Positions 1-5,936 of a stretch of DNA of 6,702 nt are shown one piece after another (within the stretch, counting starts at the first letter, position 1; the number at the start of each line of letters is the position of its first letter). The notes under the pieces were generated by a model. The model was not told the DNA's origin and made no database searches. It saw nothing but the letters and a program-made list of their open reading frames with translations. The DNA is taken from positions 1-6,702 of the forward strand of contig MWAC01000083.1 of NCBI GenBank assembly GCA_002068815.1, read 5' to 3'. The stretch comes from Firmicutes bacterium ADurb.Bin467 (lineage in GTDB: Bacteria > Bacillota > Clostridia > Christensenellales > Aristaeellaceae). A program made the position numbers and the translations under genes.

Positions 1-1
1 G

Positions 2-826
2 CCGGACTCGACCGCCGAGGCGGTCAGGCAGGCGCTCCACAACAGCGGCGGCATGCGCTTCCGCGACTACCTCGCCGCGCTGGAGAACGGCGCGCGCTCG
101 GTCATCGGCGTGGCGCTCGCGTGCGGCGTCGCCGGCATCATCTCCGGCATGATCTCCCTGACCGGCGTCGGCGCGAAGCTCGGCGCGGGGCTTACGCACA
201 TCGCCGCCGGGAACGTGTTTCTGCTCTTGTTCTTCACGATGATCACGTCGATCATCCTGGGCATGGGCGTCCCGACGACGGCGAACTACCTGATCACCTC
301 GACCATGATGGCGACGGTCGTCGCGCGCGCGCTGAACCCGGCGCTCGACGTGACCGACGGCATGCAGCTTCTGCCGGCGCACATGTTCACGTTCTACTTC
401 GGCATCGTGGCGGATATCACGCCGCCGGTCGCGCTCGCGGCGATGGCCGGCTCGGCGATCGCAAAATCCGACCCATTGAAGACCGGCTGGCAGGCGACGA
501 AGTGCGCGATCGGCGCGTTCATCGTGCCCTACGTGTTCGCGCTCAACCCGCAGATGCTCATGATAAACGTGCACATACTCGAGCTCGTGCAGATCATCAT
601 CACCTCGTGCCTGGGCATGTGGGTCATCAGCATGGCGGTCGTCGGCCACTGGAGGGCGAAGCTGAACATACTCGAGCGGCTGCTCGCGTTCGTCGGCGGC
701 CTCGGCATGGTCATCCCCGGCTGGGAGACCGACCTCGCGGGCCTCTCGCTCGCCGCGTTCGTCGTGCTCTGGCAGCTCTCGAAGGAAAAGAAGCTCAAGG
801 CAAAGGCGGCGCCGACCGCCGCGTAG
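2..826 (+). CDS. TRAP transporter fused permease (DctQ-DctM, 4TM/12TM type), C-terminal part, 5' end off the window
   Basis: This is the membrane permease of a tripartite ATP-independent periplasmic (TRAP) transporter, which couples an ion gradient to solute uptake with an extracytoplasmic binding protein. The frame is open from base 2, so the Met codon at 53 is internal and 274 codons of the C-terminus are visible. Family hallmarks, numbered from the window edge, are GMGVPTTANYL at about 87-97 and LPAHMFTFYFGIVADITPP at about 124-142, followed by the SDPLKTGWQA stretch at about 156-165. These match the large-subunit half of fused 4TM/12TM permeases, which usually partner TAXI-type binding proteins. 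Hydrophobic spans are visible at about 33-55, 70-89, 95-110, 127-150, 168-190, 195-214 and 225-258. The tail is Lys/Ala-rich and cytoplasmic-looking. The N-terminal small-subunit half and any binding-protein gene lie upstream, outside the window. The substrate cannot be told from sequence; dicarboxylates or amino acids are only family precedents. Confidence 0.93.
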   Translation, partial: PDSTAEAVRQALHNSGGMRFRDYLAALENGARSVIGVALACGVAGIISGMISLTGVGAKLGAGLTHIAAGNVFLLLFFTMITSIILGMGVPTTANYLITSTMMATVVARALNPALDVTDGMQLLPAHMFTFYFGIVADITPPVALAAMAGSAIAKSDPLKTGWQATKCAIGAFIVPYVFALNPQMLMINVHILELVQIIITSCLGMWVISMAVVGHWRAKLNILERLLAFVGGLGMVIPGWETDLAGLSLAAFVVLWQLSKEKKLKAKAAPTAA

Positions 827-838
827 ACCCAAACAAAA

Positions 839-873
839 CCGCCCGGGCTTAGATCCCGGGCGGCGGTGTTTTT
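839..873. terminator. Bidirectional intrinsic terminator between convergent genes
   Basis: A perfect 9-bp stem, CCGCCCGGG (839-847) with CCCGGGCGG (855-863), closes a 7-nt loop. On the minus strand the stem is followed directly by TTTTGTTT (838 to 831). On the plus strand a TTTTT run (869-873) comes 5 nt after the stem. The A-run 835-838 can also pair with that T-run in a slightly bulged longer stem. It sits between the stop of the TRAP permease (826) and the stop of the acetyltransferase (879), so it can end both converging transcripts. Termination from the minus-strand operon should be the stronger of the two because its U-tract abuts the stem. Confidence 0.85.
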
Positions 874-878
874 GGGAT

Positions 879-1682
879 TTATCGGAGCATCGCGTACTCC
901 CCGACGGTCTCGAACCCGAGCCTCCGGTAGATGCGCCCGGCGTCCGGGTTGTCGTAGAACAGGCAGAGGAACCGCTTTCCCTCGGCGAAGTTCTCCGCGC
1001 AGAGCTTTGCGACCGCGTGCGACGCGTAGCCGTTTCCGCGGTGCCCCGGCAGCGTCGCGACCGCGACGACCATCGCGCTTTGGCTGTTCGCCGCGGTCGT
1101 GTTCGCGGTCGCGACGAGCAGATCGCCGACATACACGCCGTAGAGAATCCCCCCGTGCTCCAGGTTCTCGCGTATCCGCCCGGCGCCCCGCTCGACGGCG
1201 TTCTCGCCGCGGTAGCTGTCGGCGAATTCCTCGATGCCGGAGAGCAGCTTCGCGACGTCCCCCGAGAACTCGGGCGGGAGCCTTTTCAGCTCCGCGCCGT
1301 CCGGCAGCGGGCGCAGGAAACCGGCGGTCAACCGGGTCAGCCGGCTCATGTACGTCGAGGTCGCGCGCTTGTCCGGGAAAAACGGCGCGAGCCTCCGGAC
1401 GAGGTTCGTCTTTCCGCTCAGGCACTCGACCTCCTTGCCGTGAAGGAACGCGGCGACCTCCTCGACCGGATAATCCTCGCGCTGGGAATAGAGGATGTAC
1501 AGGTCGTAGAACTTGAGCAATATGCAGTTCCACGCGTCCCCGTCCGCGGACGCGAACACCTCGACCGGCCCGCCGTCGACGCCGAAGTTCTCGATATCGC
1601 CGAAGATGAACAGATTCACCTCCGGCTCCGGCGCGATGTAATCGAATATGCGCGCGCGGTCCGCCTCGGTCAGCTTGATCAT
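879..1682 (-). CDS. GNAT family N-acetyltransferase with an unrecognised N-terminal half
   Basis: The protein has 267 residues. The C-terminal half is a GNAT fold that transfers an acetyl group from acetyl-CoA to an amine. Beta-strand 4 and the acetyl-CoA pyrophosphate loop are visible as VVAVATLP-GHRGNGYA at about 205-220, with the R-x-x-G-x-A signature (R-G-N-G-Y-A). Motif B follows as YDNPDAGRIYRRLGF at about 243-257, where the Tyr and the N-x-x-A-x-x-x-Y pattern are typical. The N-terminal ~125 residues, containing NLFIFGDIENFG at about 23-34, resemble a region seen at the front of some Bacillota GNAT proteins; I cannot assign it a function. The start is set by GGAGGG 6 nt upstream of ATG 1682. 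It is the last gene of the manA operon, 12 nt after manA, and is followed by the hairpin at 839-873. No signal peptide or membrane span is seen, so it is probably cytoplasmic. The acceptor substrate is unknown. Confidence 0.85.
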   Translation of the reverse strand: MIKLTEADRARIFDYIAPEPEVNLFIFGDIENFGVDGGPVEVFASADGDAWNCILLKFYDLYILYSQREDYPVEEVAAFLHGKEVECLSGKTNLVRRLAPFFPDKRATSTYMSRLTRLTAGFLRPLPDGAELKRLPPEFSGDVAKLLSGIEEFADSYRGENAVERGAGRIRENLEHGGILYGVYVGDLLVATANTTAANSQSAMVVAVATLPGHRGNGYASHAVAKLCAENFAEGKRFLCLFYDNPDAGRIYRRLGFETVGEYAMLR

Positions 1683-1688
1683 GAAATG

Positions 1689-1694
1689 CCCTCC
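1689..1694 (-). promoter_or_regulatory. Ribosome binding site of the acetyltransferase, abutting the manA stop
   Basis: GGAGGG lies 6 nt before ATG 1682 and immediately follows the manA TAG stop (1697 to 1695). A ribosome finishing manA would stop on top of this site, which favours coupled reinitiation on the next gene. Confidence 0.75.
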
Positions 1695-2702
1695 CTAAAT
1701 CTCTCCCGCGACGTCCGCGATGCGGCTGCCGAGCCCCCGTTGAAGCCGCTCGCGGTCGGGGAGCGACGAGCAGAGCACCCAGCCGTCCCCCTCGAGCGCC
1801 GCCCCGTCGGTGCCCGCGGGCACGAGCGCGCTCTCGAACGGCCCGAGGTCGAGCGCGCCGCCGGCCCAAGAAAGCCGCATCGGGGCGATCGGCGTCAAAA
1901 GCAGCATCCGCCCGGGGTCGAGCGGCATCGTCCCGGACACGTTCAGCCGAGAGAGCTGAAAGTGTTGATCGAGGATGTAGTGCGTCGCGCTGCCGCCCGA
2001 AACGAGCTCCGTCGCGCCGCGCGCCTTCGGGGACTTCCGGTTTGCAACGCTCACGTCGAGCGCCTTTTCGACGTGCAGCGCGCGGGGCTTCCCGTCCGCC
2101 CCGACGCGGCCCCAGTCCCAGATGCGGTAGGTCGCGTCGGACGGCTGCTGAATCTCGTAGCAGACCAGCCCCGCCCCGAGCGCGTGCACGGTGCCGTTCG
2201 GCAGGTAGAACACGTCGCCGGGCCGCGCGTCGATCCAGTTGAGCCAGTTTTCGAGCTCGCCGGACGCAATGAGGGCGTCGAGCGGCGGCGCGCCGTCCTT
2301 CAATCCGCAGCACAGCGTCGCGCCGGGCTCGGCGTACAGCACGACCCACGCCTCGCTCTTGCCGGGCTTGCCCTCGTGCTCGAGCGCGTACCCGTCGCCC
2401 GGGTGCACCTGCACCGACAGCGGCTCGCGCGCGTCCAGGAGCTTCAAAAGCAGCGGAAACTCGCCCGGCCGCCCGGTCAGCGCCTCGCCCCAGAGCGCGA
2501 GCACCTCGGAGAGCGATTTCCCGGCGAGCTCCCCGTTCCGGACGACGCTCTCGCGCCCCGGAAGCGCCGAAATCTCGAGGCTCTCGCCGACCGGCCCGTC
2601 CGGGGCGGGCTTTCCGAACGCGCCGCGGAGCAGCGCGCCGCCCCACGGCGTCTCCTCGCCGCGCCGGAAATACGGCGCCATCGACAGCGGATACGGCTGC
2701 AT
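1695..2702 (-). CDS. manA: Mannose-6-phosphate isomerase, class I (short Bacillus-type)
   Basis: This is a zinc-dependent cytoplasmic isomerase that interconverts mannose 6-phosphate and fructose 6-phosphate. It feeds mannose into glycolysis or supplies mannose phosphates for GDP-mannose and surface sugars. It has 335 residues, close to the ~315-residue short class I enzymes. Visible cupin motifs are LSVQVHPGD at about 95-103 (candidate Zn ligand H100, with Q98 nearby), KSEAW at about 115-119 (E117), and GDVFYLPNGTVHALGAG at about 162-178 (H173). EIQQPSDATYR with IWDWGR follows at about 183-199, carrying the expected active-site Arg (R193). All metal ligands expected for the family are present. 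The open frame continues upstream to 2927, but that extension overlaps the preceding gene. ATG 2702 has GGGAGGG 7 nt upstream and the usual family N-terminus, so it is chosen. It is the middle gene of the minus-strand operon, 14 nt after the small membrane protein. Confidence 0.93.
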   Translation of the reverse strand: MQPYPLSMAPYFRRGEETPWGGALLRGAFGKPAPDGPVGESLEISALPGRESVVRNGELAGKSLSEVLALWGEALTGRPGEFPLLLKLLDAREPLSVQVHPGDGYALEHEGKPGKSEAWVVLYAEPGATLCCGLKDGAPPLDALIASGELENWLNWIDARPGDVFYLPNGTVHALGAGLVCYEIQQPSDATYRIWDWGRVGADGKPRALHVEKALDVSVANRKSPKARGATELVSGGSATHYILDQHFQLSRLNVSGTMPLDPGRMLLLTPIAPMRLSWAGGALDLGPFESALVPAGTDGAALEGDGWVLCSSLPDRERLQRGLGSRIADVAGEI

Positions 2703-2709
2703 GAAACGT

Positions 2710-2716
2710 CCCTCCC
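2710..2716 (-). promoter_or_regulatory. Ribosome binding site of manA, abutting the upstream stop
   Basis: GGGAGGG lies 7 nt before ATG 2702 and directly follows the TAG stop (2719 to 2717) of the preceding gene. It fixes the manA start at 2702 and repeats the stop-on-Shine-Dalgarno layout seen at the next junction. Confidence 0.8.
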
Positions 2717-3199
2717 CTACTCCGAACAGGCGACCTTCGCGGTGCGCCGCATGCCGAGCACGTAGTACTCGATCTTGAGTTCGCGCCCCTCGAGATCCCC
2801 GCCCGCGCGCGCGATCACCTTGAGGTTTAAGGAATTGCCCCCGCGCGCCGGGACGTCGATCGCCTCGGTGCCCTTCGAATACACGGCGACGTCGCCCGGC
2901 GCCGGCGCAAGCTCCGCGGTCAGCCACTCGGCGGCGAACAGGCCGCGGTTTCGGAAGTCGAAGTTGATGTCGATCAGCACGTAATCGGACGCATCGCCGA
3001 GCGCCTCCGCCGAAAAGACCTGCGGCGCGATGCCCGCCGTCAGCACGTCCGCGACCGCCTCAAACGCCCCCGAAGCATCTTTGGCCGGCACAGCGGCGAC
3101 GCGCGCATCGACCGAGAGCGTCCCTCCGGCAAAAAAACTCGCGATCAACGCAATCAGCAGGATCGCGACAACCGACAGAATCCCCGCGGCGACCTTCAT
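2717..3199 (-). CDS. Small membrane-anchored protein of unknown function, first gene of the manA operon
   Basis: I do not recognise this 160-residue protein. One hydrophobic segment spans about residues 4-24 (GILSVVAILLIALIASFF), preceded by a single Lys, so it reads as a signal anchor or uncleaved signal peptide with the rest outside the membrane. There is no lipobox Cys; I see only one Cys, near the C-terminus (position 158). The outer ~130 residues alternate hydrophobic and polar positions (for example YVLIDINFDFRNRG at 73-86 and NSLNLKVIA at 122-130), which suggests a small beta-sandwich; resemblance to LEA14-type domains is only a guess. The frame stays open to a GTG at 3229, but that codon falls at the predicted transcription start. 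ATG 3199 has AAGGAG 10 nt upstream, and ATG 3208 has it only 1 nt upstream. The TAG stop abuts the manA ribosome binding site. The high-GC codon use matches its neighbours. Confidence 0.75.
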   Translation of the reverse strand: MKVAAGILSVVAILLIALIASFFAGGTLSVDARVAAVPAKDASGAFEAVADVLTAGIAPQVFSAEALGDASDYVLIDINFDFRNRGLFAAEWLTAELAPAPGDVAVYSKGTEAIDVPARGGNSLNLKVIARAGGDLEGRELKIEYYVLGMRRTAKVACSE

Positions 3200-3209
3200 A
3201 AAGCGCATG

Positions 3210-3215
3210 CTCCTT
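3210..3215 (-). promoter_or_regulatory. Ribosome binding site of the small membrane protein
   Basis: AAGGAG lies 10 nt before ATG 3199 and 1 nt before ATG 3208. It rules out the GTG at 3229, which is upstream of it, and favours 3199. It differs from the GGAGGG-type sites used by the other genes here, and its spacing is long, so this gene may be translated less strongly. Confidence 0.6.
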
Positions 3216-3234
3216 CCAAAATCCAACACCCTTT

Positions 3235-3263
3235 ATATTAGCACGCGCGCGCGCCTCTGTCCA
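3235..3263 (-). promoter_or_regulatory. Sigma-70-type promoter of the manA operon
   Basis: Reading the minus strand, a TGGACA -35 box (3263 to 3258, 5 of 6 matches to TTGACA) is separated by exactly 17 nt from a TAATAT -10 box (3240 to 3235). TGC in front of the latter makes an extended -10. The predicted transcription start is near 3228, giving a leader of about 30 nt before ATG 3199. A run of eight A residues (3281 to 3274) lies about 10 nt upstream of the -35 box, where an UP element would be. The spacer is largely alternating CG (about 3242-3253). Confidence 0.7.
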
Positions 3264-3305
3264 TATATGACGCTTTTTTTTCACATTGAAACCGCGGAAT
3301 GATGA

Positions 3306-3334
3306 TTGCGTTTCAGGGGAAAATGATATATGAT
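3306..3334 (+). promoter_or_regulatory. Candidate sigma-70 promoter of polA-coaE
   Basis: TTGCGT (3306-3311) and TATGAT (3329-3334) are separated by 17 nt and would start transcription near 3341, leaving a leader of about 25 nt that holds the polA ribosome binding site. The -10 box is good (5 of 6), but the -35 box matches only TTG. The region is the only AT-rich stretch before polA, which supports a promoter here, though the exact boxes are less certain than for the divergent promoter. Confidence 0.5.
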
Positions 3335-3351
3335 AACGGATACGTGAGTAT

Positions 3352-3359
3352 GGGGAGGG
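3352..3359 (+). promoter_or_regulatory. Ribosome binding site of polA (decides the start)
   Basis: GGGGAGGG ends directly against an in-frame ATG at 3360 and lies 6 nt before a second in-frame ATG at 3366. Only the second has workable spacing, so translation should begin at 3366, two residues shorter than the longest frame. Confidence 0.8.
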
Positions 3360-3365
3360 ATGGGC

Positions 3366-5936
3366 ATGGCCGAAAAGCTCGTGCTTTTGGACGGGTACAG
3401 CCTGATGTACCGGGCGTTCCACGCGCTGACCACGCCCATGACCGCGCCGGACGGGACGCCGACGAACGCGGTGCACGGGTTCCTGCTGATGCTGTTCAAG
3501 GTGCTGCAGGACGAGAAGCCGGACGCCGTCGCGGTCGCGTTCGACGTCGGCCACCGAACCTTCCGGACCGACCTGTTCGACGGCTACAAGGCGACGAGGA
3601 AGCCCATGCCCGACGAGCTCCGGCAGCAGGACCCGGTCATCCGCGACCTGATCCGGCGGATGGGCATCGCGATCCTCGAAAAGGAGAACTTCGAGGCGGA
3701 CGACATCCTGGGCACGCTGTCGCTCGAGTGCGAGAGGCGCGGCGTCGACGCGGTGCTCGTGACCGGCGACCGCGACGCGTTCCAATTGGCCGGCGAGCGC
3801 ACGTCCATCCTCTACACAAAGCGCGGCATCTCGGACACCGAGCGCGTGACGCCGAAGTGGATTCTCGAAACCTACGGCGTGACGCCCGGCCAATTGATCG
3901 ACGTCAAGGGGCTGATGGGCGACGCGTCCGACAACATCCCCGGCGTGCCGGGCGTCGGCGAAAAGACGGCGCTTCGGCTGATTTCCGAATACGGCTCGCT
4001 CGAGCGGGCGCTCGACCGCGCGGACGCGGACGAGAAGGGAAAGCTCCGCGAGCGGCTGCTCGAATACCGCGAACAGGCGGAACTGAGCAAGCGGCTCGCG
4101 GCGATCGACCGGCACTCGCCGATCGACTGGGCGTTCGACCGCTGGCGCATCTCGAAGTTCGACGGCGCGCTCGGGCGGCTCCGCGAGCTCGGCATGGCGC
4201 AGTCCGCGAGGCGGCTCAAGGAGATTCAGGAGGCGCTCGCGCCGGCGGCCGTTGCCGAAACCGCGCGGAGCGAGCCCGTCCGGAAGCTCTCGGGAATCGA
4301 GGAAGTCCGCGAGCTCTGCCTCGCGCTCGCGCCGAAGGCGAAGCGCGTCGCGGCGTTTGTCGGAAATGACTTCTCGATCGCGACCGACCGATCGCGGCTC
4401 TCCGTCCCGCTCGGCGGCGACCTCCTGTCGCTCGGCGTCACGCGGGACGAGGCGCTCGAGGCGGCGCTGCCGCTCCTCGCGGCGACCGCGGAGCCCGCGC
4501 TCTACGACGTCAAGTCGCTCGGGCGCGTCTGCGGGATCGTGTCCCCGGACGCGTTCGACGCGCTGCTCGCGGCCTACGCGCTGAATCCGCAGCGGCCGTC
4601 GTTCGCGCTGAAGGAATTGTCCGAGGAGGCTGCGGTCCCGTGGGACGAGATGTGCCCCGCGGAATCCCTCTACAATTTATCGCTCTTCCAGCGCGAGCGG
4701 CTCAAAAGGGACGGGCTCGAGTTCGTCTACCGCGAAATCGAGCGTCCGCTGTTAAACGTGCTCTACGACATGGAGCGCGAGGGGTTTTTGATCGACGCGA
4801 GCGTGCTCGAGGCGCTCGGGCGCTCGTTCCGCGCGCGCATCGACGAGCTCGAGCGGGAGGTCCGGCTGCTCGCGGGCGAGGAGGTCAATCTGAAGTCGCC
4901 GAAGCAGCTCTCCGACCTGCTGTTCAACCGGCTCGGGCTCCCGAAGCCGAAGAAGACCTCGAGCGGCTACGCGACGACGAGCGCCGAGGTGCTCGAGTCG
5001 CTCGCGGACGACTACCCGATCGCCGCAAAACTGCTCGAGTACCGCAAGTACCAGAAGCTCGACAGCACGTACATCCAGGCGCTGATCAAGCTCCGGGACA
5101 GGGAGGGGCGCGTGCACTCGTCGTTCGACCAGGTCTCGACCGCGACCGGGCGATTGAGTTCGAATGAGCCGAACCTGCAGAACATCCCGGTGCGCACCGA
5201 CCTCGGCCGCGAGATACGCGCCGCGTTCATCGCGCGCCCGGGGTGGCGGCTCATCGACGCGGACTACTCGCAGATCGAGCTGCGCGTGCTCGCGCACATG
5301 TCCGGCGACGAGGTGATGCAGAGCGCATTTCTCGAGGGGCAGGACATCCATAGGCGAACCGCCGCGGAGGTCTACGGCGTGCCGCTTAACGAGGTCGCGC
5401 CCGCGATGCGCTCGGCGGCGAAGGCGGTCAACTTCGGCATCGTCTACGGCATCTCGGACTTTACGTTGGCCAAGAACATCGGCGCCTCGCGGCAGGAGGC
5501 GCGCGCGTTCATGGACCGCTATTTCCACCGCTACCCCGGCGTCAAGCGGTACATGGACGAGGCGATCGCGCTCGGCAAGGAGCGCGGGTACGCCAGGACG
5601 CTCTTCGGCCGCAGGCGCTATCTGCCGGAAATCAAGAGCTCGAACTACAACGTGCGCGCGTTCGGCGAACGCTGCGCGATGAACAGCCCGATCCAGGGCA
5701 CCGCCGCCGACATCATCAAGCTCGCGATGATCCGCGTCCACGAGGCGCTCGCGCGGGAGAAGTTGCAGGCGAAGCTGATCCTGCAGGTGCACGACGAGCT
5801 GATCGTCGAGGCGCCGGAAAACGAGGTCGGGCGCGTGAAGGCGCTGTTGACCGAGAGCATGGAGGGCGTGATCGAGCTCGCGGTGCCGCTCAAGATCGAT
5901 CTATCCGTTGGGAGGGACTGGCGTGCGTGCAAATAA
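3366..5936 (+). CDS. polA: DNA polymerase I (5' nuclease, degenerate 3'-5' exonuclease, family A polymerase)
   Basis: PolA fills gaps in DNA repair and removes and replaces Okazaki RNA primers. It has 856 residues, normal for the family (Geobacillus ~876). The 5' nuclease domain is residues 1 to about 290: LLDGYSLMYRAF with D9, YKATRKPMP at 75-83, FEADD at 109-113, TGDRD at 133-137 and the helix-hairpin-helix GVPGVGEKTA at 193-202. The middle region, about 300-455, has the fold position of the proofreading exonuclease but lacks the DxE of Exo I, and the Exo III YxxxD position reads YNLSL. It is therefore probably inactive, as in Bacillus relatives. The polymerase domain, about 456-856, is intact: motif A DADYSQIELR at 631-640 (catalytic D633); motif B R682, K686, F690 and Y694 in a NFGIVYG context; motif C QVHDE at 807-811 (D810, E811). 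The start follows from the ribosome binding site at 3352. The 3' end overlaps coaE by 14 nt. Confidence 0.98.
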   Translation: MAEKLVLLDGYSLMYRAFHALTTPMTAPDGTPTNAVHGFLLMLFKVLQDEKPDAVAVAFDVGHRTFRTDLFDGYKATRKPMPDELRQQDPVIRDLIRRMGIAILEKENFEADDILGTLSLECERRGVDAVLVTGDRDAFQLAGERTSILYTKRGISDTERVTPKWILETYGVTPGQLIDVKGLMGDASDNIPGVPGVGEKTALRLISEYGSLERALDRADADEKGKLRERLLEYREQAELSKRLAAIDRHSPIDWAFDRWRISKFDGALGRLRELGMAQSARRLKEIQEALAPAAVAETARSEPVRKLSGIEEVRELCLALAPKAKRVAAFVGNDFSIATDRSRLSVPLGGDLLSLGVTRDEALEAALPLLAATAEPALYDVKSLGRVCGIVSPDAFDALLAAYALNPQRPSFALKELSEEAAVPWDEMCPAESLYNLSLFQRERLKRDGLEFVYREIERPLLNVLYDMEREGFLIDASVLEALGRSFRARIDELEREVRLLAGEEVNLKSPKQLSDLLFNRLGLPKPKKTSSGYATTSAEVLESLADDYPIAAKLLEYRKYQKLDSTYIQALIKLRDREGRVHSSFDQVSTATGRLSSNEPNLQNIPVRTDLGREIRAAFIARPGWRLIDADYSQIELRVLAHMSGDEVMQSAFLEGQDIHRRTAAEVYGVPLNEVAPAMRSAAKAVNFGIVYGISDFTLAKNIGASRQEARAFMDRYFHRYPGVKRYMDEAIALGKERGYARTLFGRRRYLPEIKSSNYNVRAFGERCAMNSPIQGTAADIIKLAMIRVHEALAREKLQAKLILQVHDELIVEAPENEVGRVKALLTESMEGVIELAVPLKIDLSVGRDWRACK
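5910..5916 (+). promoter_or_regulatory. Ribosome binding site of coaE inside the polA 3' end (decides the start)
   Basis: GGGAGGG lies 6 nt before GTG 5923, within the last codons of polA. An in-frame TTG at 5908 overlaps this site itself and cannot be the start, so coaE begins with GTG at 5923. Confidence 0.8.

Noticed and set aside
529..2646. A 705-codon minus-strand open frame covering the acetyltransferase and manA region.
   Set aside because: It is a shadow in another frame of two well-identified genes and also runs antisense into the TRAP gene. Its translation is Arg/Ala-rich low-complexity sequence with no motifs, as expected from high G+C.
1017..2765. A 582-codon plus-strand open frame antisense to the manA operon.
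   Set aside because: It is opposite three genes with clear ribosome binding sites and, for two of them, clear family motifs; its composition is typical of antisense frames in GC-rich DNA, and no plausible ribosome binding site supports it.
2703..2927. An upstream extension of manA to the longest open start at 2927.
   Set aside because: It would overlap the preceding gene by about 200 nt, and its sequence is not like any isomerase N-terminus. ATG 2702 has an ideal ribosome binding site.
3200..3229. A GTG start at 3229 for the small membrane protein.
   Set aside because: It coincides with the predicted transcription start, and the only ribosome binding site (3215-3210) is downstream of it.
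3274..3281. A run of eight T residues as a plus-strand terminator.
   Set aside because: There is no GC-rich hairpin immediately before it, and no plus-strand gene ends nearby. It is better read as an A-tract of the minus-strand promoter.
3263..3333. ATATATGA occurring twice (3263-3270 and 3326-3333) as a possible direct-repeat operator.
   Set aside because: The copies are only 8 nt, of simple AT-alternating sequence, 63 nt apart; the second is part of the polA -10 region. Chance is a sufficient explanation.
3060..4115. A 351-codon minus-strand open frame spanning the divergent control region and the start of polA.
   Set aside because: It crosses the intergenic promoters and lies antisense to the 5' nuclease domain; no motif or ribosome binding site supports it.
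4752..5792. A 346-codon minus-strand open frame inside polA.
   Set aside because: It is antisense to the conserved polymerase domain; the translation is Arg/Leu/Val/Asp-rich without recognisable domains, so it is a codon-bias artefact.
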